Positions 55,494 to 63,402 of a stretch of DNA of 64,000 bases are shown piece after piece. The DNA comes from Fervidibacillus halotolerans. Lineage in GTDB: Bacteria; Bacillota; Bacilli; Bacillales; Caldibacillaceae. Location of the stretch: assembly GCF_026547205.1 (NCBI RefSeq), contig NZ_CP106877.1, forward strand, positions 1,080,771-1,144,770, in the 5' to 3' direction. The position numbers were made by a program, and so were the translations under genes. Numbering within the stretch: the stretch's first letter is position 1; each line of letters begins with the position of its first letter. The notes beneath the pieces are model-generated. The model made no database searches. It saw only the letters and a list, made by a program, of their open reading frames with translations, and had not been told where the DNA came from.

Positions 55494-56660
55494 ATGACGT
55501 ATATACAAATTGGAAATATTACCATCTCTTCCCTTTGGTTAGCCGTCTTTTTAGGCTTGTCCACCGCCTATCTTTTCCTTCGGTTTGTCCTTAGGAGACC
55601 ATTACATGATTGGTATTGGAATGCCTTTTTCCTATATTTTATTATATGGAAATTTAGTTATATTGTATTTGAATTTCCCATGTTTGTAAAAACCCCTCTA
55701 TCTGCCCTATATTTCAGTGGTGGCATTCGTGGACATATATTGGCTATAAGCATCGTTATCGTCTATTTGTTTTTACGGATGAGAAAAAAGGATTCCACAT
55801 TCAAACGGGAAGGATTGAACGTACTCATCCTTTTTTTCATCAGTTTTGAATTCATCTATCATTTATTGGAGCAAAATCTTTTTGTCATTTACGCACAGAT
55901 TTTACTCATTATCTTAGGTGTCGGAATACATATTTTTTGGAAAAGACAAGGAAAACAAAATGAAAAGGTGCTTCTCCTCCTTCTCTTTTTCGGTCAGTTA
56001 GTGATCAAAATTTTATTTCAAACATTCTTTTCTACTACGACATGGACCTTTAGTCTGTTGGCGCTTCTCTTTTTCATTTTTCTTGAAACAAAAGAAAAAA
56101 AGGTTGAAATATGGAATTTAAAACAATTTCGCCTTCCCTTTTTAGCGTTAATCGCCTTTTCCATCCTATTTTTACTCCTTCAGCCATCCTTTCCAGACGG
56201 TGGCGTGGAAGCGAAAGGAACAAAAACTGAAAAGGCAGCCGTCGGTTATCTTGCACCCGATTTCGAATTAACGACATTAGATGGAAAAACGGTTCGCCTT
56301 TCCGATTACCGGGGAAAAAAACTCATCGTGAATTTCTGGGCATCCTGGTGTCCACCATGTCGATCGGAAATGCCCCATATGCAAGCATTTTATGAAAAAC
56401 AAAATCAAAATCAAATTGAAATATTGGCTGTCAATTTAACAACGAAAGATGATGGAATTGAAAAAGTACAACAATTCGTTTCCGACTTTGGACTGACTTT
56501 CCCGATTCCGTCAGACGAAGAAGGGAAAGTGGGAAAAATCTACCCATCGGTATCGATACCGACAAGTTATTTCATTGACTCAAAGGGAATAATTAGGGGT
56601 AAAATTGTCGGTCCAATGGATCAGGAAACGATGAAAAAAATGATAAAACATATGGAATAG
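55494..56660 (+). CDS. Polytopic membrane protein fused to a TlpA/ResA-type thioredoxin domain
   Basis: About 388 residues from ATG 55494, which follows AGGTGAT; a GTG three codons earlier is less likely. Residues 1-235 hold seven or more membrane helices and include a PLSALYFSGGIRGHILAISI segment that recalls prolipoprotein diacylglyceryl transferase. Residues about 250-388 form a thioredoxin-like domain (APDFELTTLDGKTVRLSDYR, NFWASWCPPCRSEMPHM with the CPPC active site, and the cis-Pro YPSVSIPTSYFIDSKG). The redox domain should face outside, where CcdA could keep it reduced. Possible role in cytochrome c maturation or disulfide reduction; the membrane part is unassigned. Confidence 0.88.
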   Translation: MTYIQIGNITISSLWLAVFLGLSTAYLFLRFVLRRPLHDWYWNAFFLYFIIWKFSYIVFEFPMFVKTPLSALYFSGGIRGHILAISIVIVYLFLRMRKKDSTFKREGLNVLILFFISFEFIYHLLEQNLFVIYAQILLIILGVGIHIFWKRQGKQNEKVLLLLLFFGQLVIKILFQTFFSTTTWTFSLLALLFFIFLETKEKKVEIWNLKQFRLPFLALIAFSILFLLLQPSFPDGGVEAKGTKTEKAAVGYLAPDFELTTLDGKTVRLSDYRGKKLIVNFWASWCPPCRSEMPHMQAFYEKQNQNQIEILAVNLTTKDDGIEKVQQFVSDFGLTFPIPSDEEGKVGKIYPSVSIPTSYFIDSKGIIRGKIVGPMDQETMKKMIKHME

Positions 56661-56674
56661 AGGGGACTGTCCCC

Positions 56675-56941
56675 TCAATGTCCCTTTACCCCGTATAAGA
56701 TGCATGCAACACCGATAAAAATCCAAAAAATACCTGAAAAAGAGATTTTTTCGCTAAGACCGACTACACCGATTGAAGTCGTGACAATTAAAATAATTGG
56801 TCCAATGATAGCTAAGGAACTGTTTACTAATAACGCCTTTTCAATATCGTTCAGTTTTAAAATGATAAAAGCCACAATGATTTCTATACTGCCAGAAAAC
56901 ATTCGAAGGAATGCCATGCTTAAAATCGCTTTCTCAAACAT
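56675..56941 (-). CDS. yqhV: YqhV-like DUF2619 membrane protein
   Basis: An 88-residue protein starting MFEKAILSMAFLRMFSGSIE at ATG 56941, with AGGAGG six bases upstream; an extension to 57001 is not supported. Three membrane helices (EIIVAFIILKL, ALLVNSSLAIIGPIILIVTTSIGVVGL, IFWIFIGVACILYGV). This matches the DUF2619/YqhV family, which in B. subtilis lies near the spoIIIA operon; here it is between a redox fusion gene and splB. Convergent with the redox gene. Function unknown. Confidence 0.82.
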   Translation of the reverse strand: MFEKAILSMAFLRMFSGSIEIIVAFIILKLNDIEKALLVNSSLAIIGPIILIVTTSIGVVGLSEKISFSGIFWIFIGVACILYGVKGH

Positions 56942-57074
56942 AATGCTCCTCCTTTCCATTCTTACTGTCAATGTATGCGTAATAGTTGGAAACAAGGACA
57001 AGTTTCAAGCATGGCATTTTCCATTTTTCATGATTCAAATAGGTTAGTCCATCTCTAATGTGACCATTAATTCA

Positions 57075-58106
57075 TTAAGTGAAATATTCTAAGGCTGCAT
57101 TTGGGAAAAACTTTCTCATGTACCCAAATAAAAGCGTTTTGATCTCCTCCTCCGCTTCCTTTTGGTAAATAAACTTTCCAATACCATATTTCCCCCATTT
57201 AATCCGTCTTGCATCTTCGTCCAGTTCCAATTTCGTCTTTGGATAATTTTTTTGAATCATTCGTTTCGCTGGTTGGGTAAAACGATGCTGGATGAATTCA
57301 AATGTAATCCTGTCCTTCACAACTTGGGGGAGTTCGGACTCTAGACGTTCAAACATGTCATAATATCCCTTTTGCCAACCGTCGTGTAAATAAATGGGGG
57401 CCACAATAAATCCAAGGGGATACCCTGCCTCTGCTACTTTCTTTGCAGCATTAATTCGATTCGATAAGGAAGATGTCCCTGGTTCGAACTGTTTAATCAC
57501 ATAATCGGCATTTATACTAAAACGAAAACGGGTGTTCCCATTATGTTTAGCATCGAGCAAATGGTCCACGTGATGGAATTTGGTCACAAAACGGAGCCTT
57601 CCCAATTCCTTTTTCCCAAAAAATTCAATAGCTCGTTTGAGCGTATGGGTAAGATGATCGATTCCAACGATATCCGATGTACATGAAGCTTCAAATCTGG
57701 TGATTTCCGGTGCTCTTTCTTTCATATACTGGTCCGCCCGTTCCAAAATTTCATCCACATTCACATAAATACGGATATAAGGTTTTGTTCCCATCGTCGT
57801 TTGCAAATAACAATAATGGCAATGGCCCATACATCCCGTCGCAAAAGGAATGGCGTATTCGGCTGACGGTTTGGACGAATCGAACCGTAACGTTTTCCGG
57901 ATGCCGACGACTAACGTTGATTTGGCAATTCGATATTTTTGAAAATCCGTATCTCCGGGTAGATCGCGAATTTGATTGTGGGACGTTGTATATCGGATTT
58001 CAACTCCCATCTGTTGAAATTTTGAAAATAGTTGTTTTCCAAGGGGATAGTCTAAGGCTTTCGGTTCAAAATAAACTAGTTTTGGTTCAAAAGGTCCTCT
58101 ACTCAT
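57075..58106 (-). CDS. splB: Spore photoproduct lyase
   Basis: A 343-residue radical SAM enzyme that directly reverses the spore photoproduct thymine dimer during germination. The cluster cysteines are in FATGCMGHCHYCYLQTTMGT (about residue 93), the hydrogen-donating Cys region is RFEASCTSDIVGIDHLTH, and the C-terminal RRIKWGKYGIGKFIY is conserved. AAAGGAG precedes the ATG. The upstream small gene splA, present in B. subtilis, is not found in the 368 bases before it. Confidence 0.95.
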   Translation of the reverse strand: MSRGPFEPKLVYFEPKALDYPLGKQLFSKFQQMGVEIRYTTSHNQIRDLPGDTDFQKYRIAKSTLVVGIRKTLRFDSSKPSAEYAIPFATGCMGHCHYCYLQTTMGTKPYIRIYVNVDEILERADQYMKERAPEITRFEASCTSDIVGIDHLTHTLKRAIEFFGKKELGRLRFVTKFHHVDHLLDAKHNGNTRFRFSINADYVIKQFEPGTSSLSNRINAAKKVAEAGYPLGFIVAPIYLHDGWQKGYYDMFERLESELPQVVKDRITFEFIQHRFTQPAKRMIQKNYPKTKLELDEDARRIKWGKYGIGKFIYQKEAEEEIKTLLFGYMRKFFPNAALEYFT

Positions 58107-58381
58107 CGATGAAATCTCCTTTCAAATATATTCCCCTTTTCCCCTCTTTTCTCGAAACGATCGTGACAGTGTAAGAAAATAATCATTCCCTTTCCATCGC
58201 TCAATCACTATAACTACATAAATAGAATTTGAAAAAATGATGCCTAAGATTCATCATGCTTCATCCTTTACAACTACCGCCTTTTTACAAGTACGATTAT
58301 TTTTCCTATTTTTTAAAGAATATATTTGTCATTTTCCTTTCATCTTTTTGAACAAAATCCAATGATTACATGGAAATAAAA

Positions 58382-58419
58382 AAGCCATTCATTTTGATTC
58401 AAATCAAAACGAATGACTC
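58382..58419 (-). terminator. Terminator of the CoA-disulfide reductase gene
   Basis: GCCATTCATTTTGAT and ATCAAAACGAATGACT arms (two mismatches) with TTTTTTATT behind on the minus strand. The region from 58107 to 58381 shows no other feature. Confidence 0.88.
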
Positions 58420-58474
58420 TTCCCTTTAAAAAGGCTTTTAGATATATGATGTGCAATTGATTCCAAATCTTATT

Positions 58475-60160
58475 TTAAATGACCATTTCCCTTTTCTGTT
58501 GACTTTTGGCCATTTGATCACTTCGGTAAGCCGCATAAGTCATCCAACCACCGTCGATATTTTTCACATTGAAACCGTTACTCTTTAAGATCCGATAAGC
58601 AATATAGCCCCGTAAGCCTACTTGACAATATACGTAAATCGGTTGCTGTTTCGGTAATAAGGATATTTTTTCCCTCAATTGACCGAGGGGGATATTGAAC
58701 GATCCCTCGATTTTACCGACGGTCAACTCTTCTTCCTCCCGAACATCAATGATGATTCCTTTATGCTTCACTTGATCAACGTCATACCATTGAATTTGTT
58801 CCAAATCCCCCAATCGGATATTGGACGCCACATAACCAGCCATATTAACCGGATCCTTTGCAGAAGAATAGGGTGGTGCATAGGCGAGTTCCACATTTGT
58901 TAAATCTTCTACAGTCAAGCCACCTTTAATCGCCGTTGCAAGTACATCGATTCGTTTATCGACCCCTTCCATTCCAACGGCTTGAGCACCGTATATTTTC
59001 CCTGTTTCTTTATCAAAAATGAATTTCAAATTAATCGGCATAGCTCCCGGATAATATCCTGCATGGGATAAGGGATGGATGTGTATCACTTCATAAGAAA
59101 TACCGAGCCTTTTTAATGTTTTTTCATTATTTCCTGTTACCGCAACTGTTAAATCAAAAACTTTTGCAATGGAGGTTCCTAAAACACCTTCGTATTTTTC
59201 CCGTTTCCCCATCATGTTATTGGCCGCAATCCGACCTTGCCTATTCGCCGGACCTGCTAAAGGAAGCTGGGTCTTTTCACCGTTTAAAACGTTTGTTACT
59301 TCAATGGCATCACCTACAGCATAAATGTTTTCATCTGACGTTTGTAAATATTCATTAACGATAATGCCGCCTTTTTCCCCGATGGAAAGCTCCGCCTTTT
59401 TAGCCAAATCATTTTCAGGTTGAACACCGATCGATAGAATGGTCAAATCCGTTTCTAGGATGGTCCCATCCGACAATACGATTTTCTTGCCACGATCTTG
59501 AAAAGCTTTTACACCATTTTCAAGTACTAATTTGACGCCCTTTTCCCGTATATGATTGTGAAGGAGGCAAGCCATTTCATAATCGATCGGTGTCATAGTC
59601 TGTTGTGCCATTTCGACAATCGTCACATCTAAACCTCTACGGTGAAGATTTTCCGCCATTTCAATCCCGATAAAACCGCCTCCGACAACGACCGCCTTTT
59701 TCGGTTTCCGTTCATCTACAAAAGATTTGATTCGATCCGTATCAGGAATATTTCGAAGCGTAAATACACTTTCGTTTTCATCCATTCCTGAAATAGTTGG
59801 AACGATCGGCTTTGCGCCAGGTGATAAAAGCAAGCGATCATATGTTTCATCATAGATTTCACCTGTTTTCAAGTTTTTAACGGTGACCGTTTGTTCCTTT
59901 CGATTTATGCTCATTACTTCACTTAAAGTACGGATGGTCATATTAAATTTCTTTGCCATTCCTTCCACCGTTTGGACAATTAATTCATTTCGTTCTTTAA
60001 TCGTTTCTCCGATAAAATAAGGTAGTCCACAATTGGCGAAGGAAATATATTCTCCTCGCTCAAACATAACGATTTCCACATCTTCACTAATTCTTCTAAG
60101 TCTTGCAGCAGCCGATGCACCACCTGCTACTCCACCAACAATGACAATCTTTTTCACCAT
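58475..60160 (-). CDS. cdr: CoA-disulfide/CoA-persulfide reductase with C-terminal rhodanese domain
   Basis: A 561-residue flavoprotein. The N-terminal FAD motif is IVIVGGVAGGASAAARLRRI; the single redox cysteine is Cys43 in ISFANCGLPYFIGE; the NAD(P)H motif is AVVVGGGFIGIEMAENLHRR; residues from about 465 form a rhodanese domain with active cysteine in YVYCQVGLRGYIAYRIL. Such CoADR-Rhd fusions reduce CoA disulfide or CoA persulfide and are often under the persulfide sensor CstR. Its promoter lies about 230 bases upstream and contains a matching dyad. Symbol is a family guess. Confidence 0.92.
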   Translation of the reverse strand: MVKKIVIVGGVAGGASAAARLRRISEDVEIVMFERGEYISFANCGLPYFIGETIKERNELIVQTVEGMAKKFNMTIRTLSEVMSINRKEQTVTVKNLKTGEIYDETYDRLLLSPGAKPIVPTISGMDENESVFTLRNIPDTDRIKSFVDERKPKKAVVVGGGFIGIEMAENLHRRGLDVTIVEMAQQTMTPIDYEMACLLHNHIREKGVKLVLENGVKAFQDRGKKIVLSDGTILETDLTILSIGVQPENDLAKKAELSIGEKGGIIVNEYLQTSDENIYAVGDAIEVTNVLNGEKTQLPLAGPANRQGRIAANNMMGKREKYEGVLGTSIAKVFDLTVAVTGNNEKTLKRLGISYEVIHIHPLSHAGYYPGAMPINLKFIFDKETGKIYGAQAVGMEGVDKRIDVLATAIKGGLTVEDLTNVELAYAPPYSSAKDPVNMAGYVASNIRLGDLEQIQWYDVDQVKHKGIIIDVREEEELTVGKIEGSFNIPLGQLREKISLLPKQQPIYVYCQVGLRGYIAYRILKSNGFNVKNIDGGWMTYAAYRSDQMAKSQQKREMVI

Positions 60161-60397
60161 TTGTAACCCCTCCTATATGAATTTCTAATTTGCTCATTCT
60201 TTCACTTAAAATGTTCTAATTTGGTTTGAAAAATCCATCCGATCGTTCAATCGGGTTCAACATACATGATTGGAATATAAATTTAAACGTGATTGTTTTC
60301 ACATATATTTGCATGCTTTTAAGCAACATTCTTTCCTTGTCCTCACCCTTCCGTTAACAATCATTTCTTTTGTCAGGAAATGTTCTTCATACATGAT

Positions 60398-60425
60398 CTT
60401 ATACCGGTATAGGTATTTTTGTCAA
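60398..60425 (-). promoter_or_regulatory. CoA-disulfide reductase promoter with CsoR/CstR-like dyad in the spacer
   Basis: Minus-strand TTGACA (60420-60425), 16-base spacer, TATAAG (60398-60403). The dyad ATACCTATACCGGTAT (60401-60416 read on the minus strand) fills the spacer and touches the -10 box. The 5' leader would be about 230 bases long; apart from a 31-codon frame ending in a Cys-rich tail I see nothing definite in it. Confidence 0.65.
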
Positions 60426-60578
60426 TTGTTGAATTCTTAACAAATTCTATTACAAGTTAGTCATACGCGAATTTTGAACTTTTTTTCACCCTTTTTTACG
60501 TCTTTTTAAAGGCTTAACGCCGATATGAATTATATGTGAAATATTTTCAAAATTCCCCACTTTGTGTCGTTTCAGGAA

Positions 60579-60601
60579 TATAATTATACCTATAGAAGTA
60601 T
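60579..60601 (+). promoter_or_regulatory. Promoter and dyad upstream of the por remnant
   Basis: TATAAT at 60579-60584 is followed by ATACCTATAGAAGTAT at 60586-60601, an imperfect copy of the dyads at 33206 and 60401. No good -35 box is visible at normal distance. Confidence 0.45.
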
Positions 60602-60645
60602 TTTTTATTCCGATATGATTCCATTTTAAAAAGGGAGGAAATAAA

Positions 60646-61098
60646 ATGGCCGTACTTCCGAAAAAAAATGATTTAGGATTTTATGAAATTCGCTTGGAAT
60701 CGATTGGAGGACTCGGTGCAAATTTGGCCGGTAAAATGTTGGCTGAGGCAGGCGTGATCGGGCAAGGGTTAAATGGTACGAATTTTTCCTCCTATGGTTC
60801 AGAAAAAAAAGGTACTCCTGTGAAAAGCTTTATTCGTTTTGCCGAACCTGGTGTGGAAATACATGATCATAGTCCTGTTTTAGAGCCACATGTGATCGGC
60901 ATTTTTCACGAAGCCCTTTATAAAACGGTAGATGTCCTTCGCGGGCTTCGAAAGGATGGAATCGTCCTTGTCAATTCGGCCCGAACCTTTGAAGAAGTAA
61001 AATCCGATTTCAATCTATCCTATGGAACTTTAGCCATTGTCGATGCACTTGGAATATCCGTAGAAGAGCGAACACGGGTGAACACCGCTACCATATGA
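60646..61098 (+). pseudogene. Truncated pyruvate/2-oxoacid:ferredoxin oxidoreductase gamma subunit
   Basis: A 150-residue remnant of a PorC-type gamma subunit: YEIRLESIGGLGANLAGKML, GTNFSSYGSEKKGTPVKSF and GILVN-like IVLVNSARTFEEV are intact, but the frame ends in ISVEERTRVNTATI where the family continues for 30 residues or more. The next gene starts in the overlapping bases as the C-terminal half of PorB. GGGAGG precedes the ATG, so it may still be translated. Reads as a deletion scar of a por operon, unlike the complete korAB at 46441. Confidence 0.8.
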
Positions 61099-61586
61099 CA
61101 ACTACATCTGGCGTAGGAAAATACCAACGGGGAAAAACGTTCCATCATAAAGATACACCACAAATTATGGCGGCAACAGGCATCCCGTATGTATTTACAG
61201 GAACGGAAGCTTATCCACAAGATTTAATTAAAAAGGCAGCAAAAGCCCAATGGTATGCGCAGCACGAAGGTGTCGCTTATGGAAAATTACTTATTACTTG
61301 CCCACTTAATTGGCGTTCCAATCCGGAAGACGGAACAGAGATTGTAAAGGCGGCTGTTGAAACTTGTTTCTTCCCCCTCTATGAAATCGAACGGGGAAAA
61401 ACGACAATTACGTACAATCCAGAAGCGAAAAAGAAAAAAGTCCCCGTTTCCGAATGGCTGAAGTATATGGGTAAAGCCAAACATTTATTGAAAGAAGAAA
61501 ATAAAGATTTACTCGATGAGTTCCAGCAAATTGTCGATTATAGATGGAGTCGACTGAAAGCGATGCATGAGCATCCGCTATTATAA
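61095..61586 (+). pseudogene. C-terminal remnant of pyruvate:ferredoxin oxidoreductase beta subunit
   Basis: 163 residues beginning MTTTSGVGKYQRGKTFHHKD, which corresponds to the middle of PorB (the TTT-P/G-VGK stretch after the TPP site). The following IMAATGIPYVFTGTEAYPQD, LLITCPLNWRSNPEDGTEIV with its cluster Cys and CFFPLYEIERGKTTITYNPE are typical of the C-terminal half. The N-terminal half with the TPP motif and the alpha subunit gene are missing. It overlaps the gamma remnant by four bases, has no ribosome site of its own, and is followed by an intact terminator. Confidence 0.85.
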
Positions 61587-61622
61587 AAAAATAAATAATT
61601 AAAGGAACGAACTTGTTCACAT

Positions 61623-61666
61623 AAGGTCTAAAGATGGAATAGACGTTCATTCTTTAGACCTTTTTT
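61623..61666 (+). terminator. Terminator of the por remnant operon
   Basis: AAGGTCTAAAGA and TCTTTAGACCTT arms around a 16-base loop, with TTTTCTC behind. Confidence 0.92.
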
Positions 61667-61752
61667 CTCACATGCGTATCCCCTCTCTTATCAAATTTAA
61701 TTTGATTTATAATTTTAACCATTGAATTAACTCCTTATTTGCAAATCATTTT

Positions 61753-61783
61753 TTGAGCTTAATTGAAATAAACATGATATAAT
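61753..61783 (+). promoter_or_regulatory. Extended -10 promoter of the DUF1538/PII operon
   Basis: TGATATAAT gives an extended -10 (TATAAT 61778-61783); TTGAGC at 61753-61758 is a -35 candidate with a long 19-base spacer. About 160 bases of leader follow. Confidence 0.55.
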
Positions 61784-61945
61784 GTTGCAAGAAAGCAAGT
61801 TTTTTCCATTTTTAATCAATTCAATCCCTATTCTATTATTCTACTAACCTCTTTTACCTACTCACCGAATATTCGTAAAGAAAAACCCCCTTTTACAGGA
61901 AATTTCACGTTTCCAAACTAAATGATTAGGCAAAGGTGTGGTTGA

Positions 61946-62638
61946 ATGGAAAATATTAAGGAAACAATTTTAGAAGTGGTGAAATCAGTCTTGCCAATTA
62001 CGATGATAATTTTTATTTTACAATTTACAATTATTTGGCTCCCGTTAGAAATGTTCCTACAGTTTCTGATCGGTGTAATGATGGTAAGCATCGGATTAAT
62101 TTTATTTCTACTCGGTGTGAACATTGGATTAGAGAAAGTAGGAGAATTCATTGGTGCTGCATTACCAAAGACGAAAAAAATCTCCGTCGTCATCTTTTTC
62201 GGATTTCTTTTAGGGGTCATAGTAACAGTTGCAGAACCTGATGTTCGAGTATTAGCTACACAAGTCGATATCGTTTCTGGGGGTGACATACCAAAAAGTA
62301 TTTTAATTTTATCGGTTGGTTTAGGCGTTGGTATTTTTACTGTTTTAGCATTACTTCGCATCGTTTTCAATTGGAATATGGCCCTATTACTAGCAATCGG
62401 ATATGGATTCGTATTTTTATTAGCACCCTTTACACCAGCTTCCTTCGTCCCCATTTCCTTTGATTCCGGAGGTGTAACGACAGGACCATTAACCGTCCCT
62501 TTTATTCTCTCCCTTGGGATTGGAATTGTTAACGTCGTTAAAGGAAAATCTGCTTCCAGTGATGGATTCGGCCTCGTCGGTTTAGCTTCCATTGGTCCAA
62601 TTTTAGCTGTTTTGCTTCTAGGAGTGATCTATCAATGA
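61946..62638 (+). CDS. DUF1538 membrane protein, first copy
   Basis: A 230-residue polytopic membrane protein with about seven helices. The DUF1538 landmarks are VTVAEPDVRVLATQVDIVSG in the middle and PISFDSGGVTTGPLTVPFIL near the C-terminus, a Ser-Gly-Gly-rich hairpin that looks like a transport or ion-binding site. The following gene overlaps by four bases and is its paralogue, so the two probably form a heterodimer. No transported substrate has been established for this family to my knowledge. A PII-type regulator encoded next suggests control by nucleotides or a metabolite. Confidence 0.9.
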   Translation: MENIKETILEVVKSVLPITMIIFILQFTIIWLPLEMFLQFLIGVMMVSIGLILFLLGVNIGLEKVGEFIGAALPKTKKISVVIFFGFLLGVIVTVAEPDVRVLATQVDIVSGGDIPKSILILSVGLGVGIFTVLALLRIVFNWNMALLLAIGYGFVFLLAPFTPASFVPISFDSGGVTTGPLTVPFILSLGIGIVNVVKGKSASSDGFGLVGLASIGPILAVLLLGVIYQ

Positions 62639-63402
62639 TTCAGTCGATTTTTGAAAATTTTGATAAAGTTCTTTTCGAAGTTGCTACCGCGTTACTTCCC
62701 CTCTTCGTTGTATTTTTATTGTTTCAGATGGTTCTATTAAAACTACCGAAAAAGAAAGTGATCGATATTACAATCGGATTCATTTTATCTTTTTTCGGCT
62801 TGGCTTTCTTTTTACAAGGGGTTCATTTTGGATTTTTACCAATTGGTCAAACGATCGGGGAAAAACTTGGCTCTCTCCCCTATAAATGGATTATTATTCC
62901 CATCGGTTTTATTATTGGATTTTTTACCGTTTATGCAGAACCTGCCGTCAGCGTGTTAATCCACCAAGTAGAAAAAGTATCTGGAGGTTATATACCACAA
63001 AAATTTTTACTATATGCTCTATCGATCGGTGTTGGATTAGCCATTAGTTTATCAGCAATTCGCATACTATTCGGACTCTCCCTATGGTATTTTGTTATTC
63101 CAGGGTATATAATAGCATTTATAATGATTAAATATGTTCCGAAAACCTTCATTTCCATTGCGTTCGATTCTGGTGGAGTAGCGACTGGACCTATGACCGC
63201 TACCTTTATATTAGCTTTATTTGTCGGACTCGCAAGTGTAACGGATGGGAGAGATCCACTCCTTGATGGATTTGGGATGGTTGCTTTAGTCGCTTTGGCT
63301 CCCATTTTATCGGTATTGACGCTAGGTACCCTTTACGGAAGAAAGGAGAAGGAACTATATGGAAAAGATTGTGGGGCAGAAATTAATCGTCACGATCGTT
63401 AA
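62635..63402 (+). CDS. DUF1538 membrane protein, second copy
   Basis: A 255-residue paralogue of the preceding gene, starting within its stop (ATGA). The same landmarks occur: FTVYAEPAVSVLIHQVEKVS and SIAFDSGGVATGPMTATFIL, with about seven helices. It is about 25 residues longer because of a polar C-terminal tail (GRKEKELYGKDCGAEINRHD), which overlaps the start of the PII gene by 44 bases. The alternation of two half-size copies resembles transporters built from inverted or tandem repeats. Substrate unknown. Confidence 0.9.
   Translation: MIQSIFENFDKVLFEVATALLPLFVVFLLFQMVLLKLPKKKVIDITIGFILSFFGLAFFLQGVHFGFLPIGQTIGEKLGSLPYKWIIIPIGFIIGFFTVYAEPAVSVLIHQVEKVSGGYIPQKFLLYALSIGVGLAISLSAIRILFGLSLWYFVIPGYIIAFIMIKYVPKTFISIAFDSGGVATGPMTATFILALFVGLASVTDGRDPLLDGFGMVALVALAPILSVLTLGTLYGRKEKELYGKDCGAEINRHDR

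Noticed and set aside
61918-62592. 224-codon minus-strand frame opposite the first DUF1538 gene
   Set aside because: Composition (Pro, Thr, Asn, Lys) is that of an antisense shadow; the plus strand has clear family motifs and operon overlaps.
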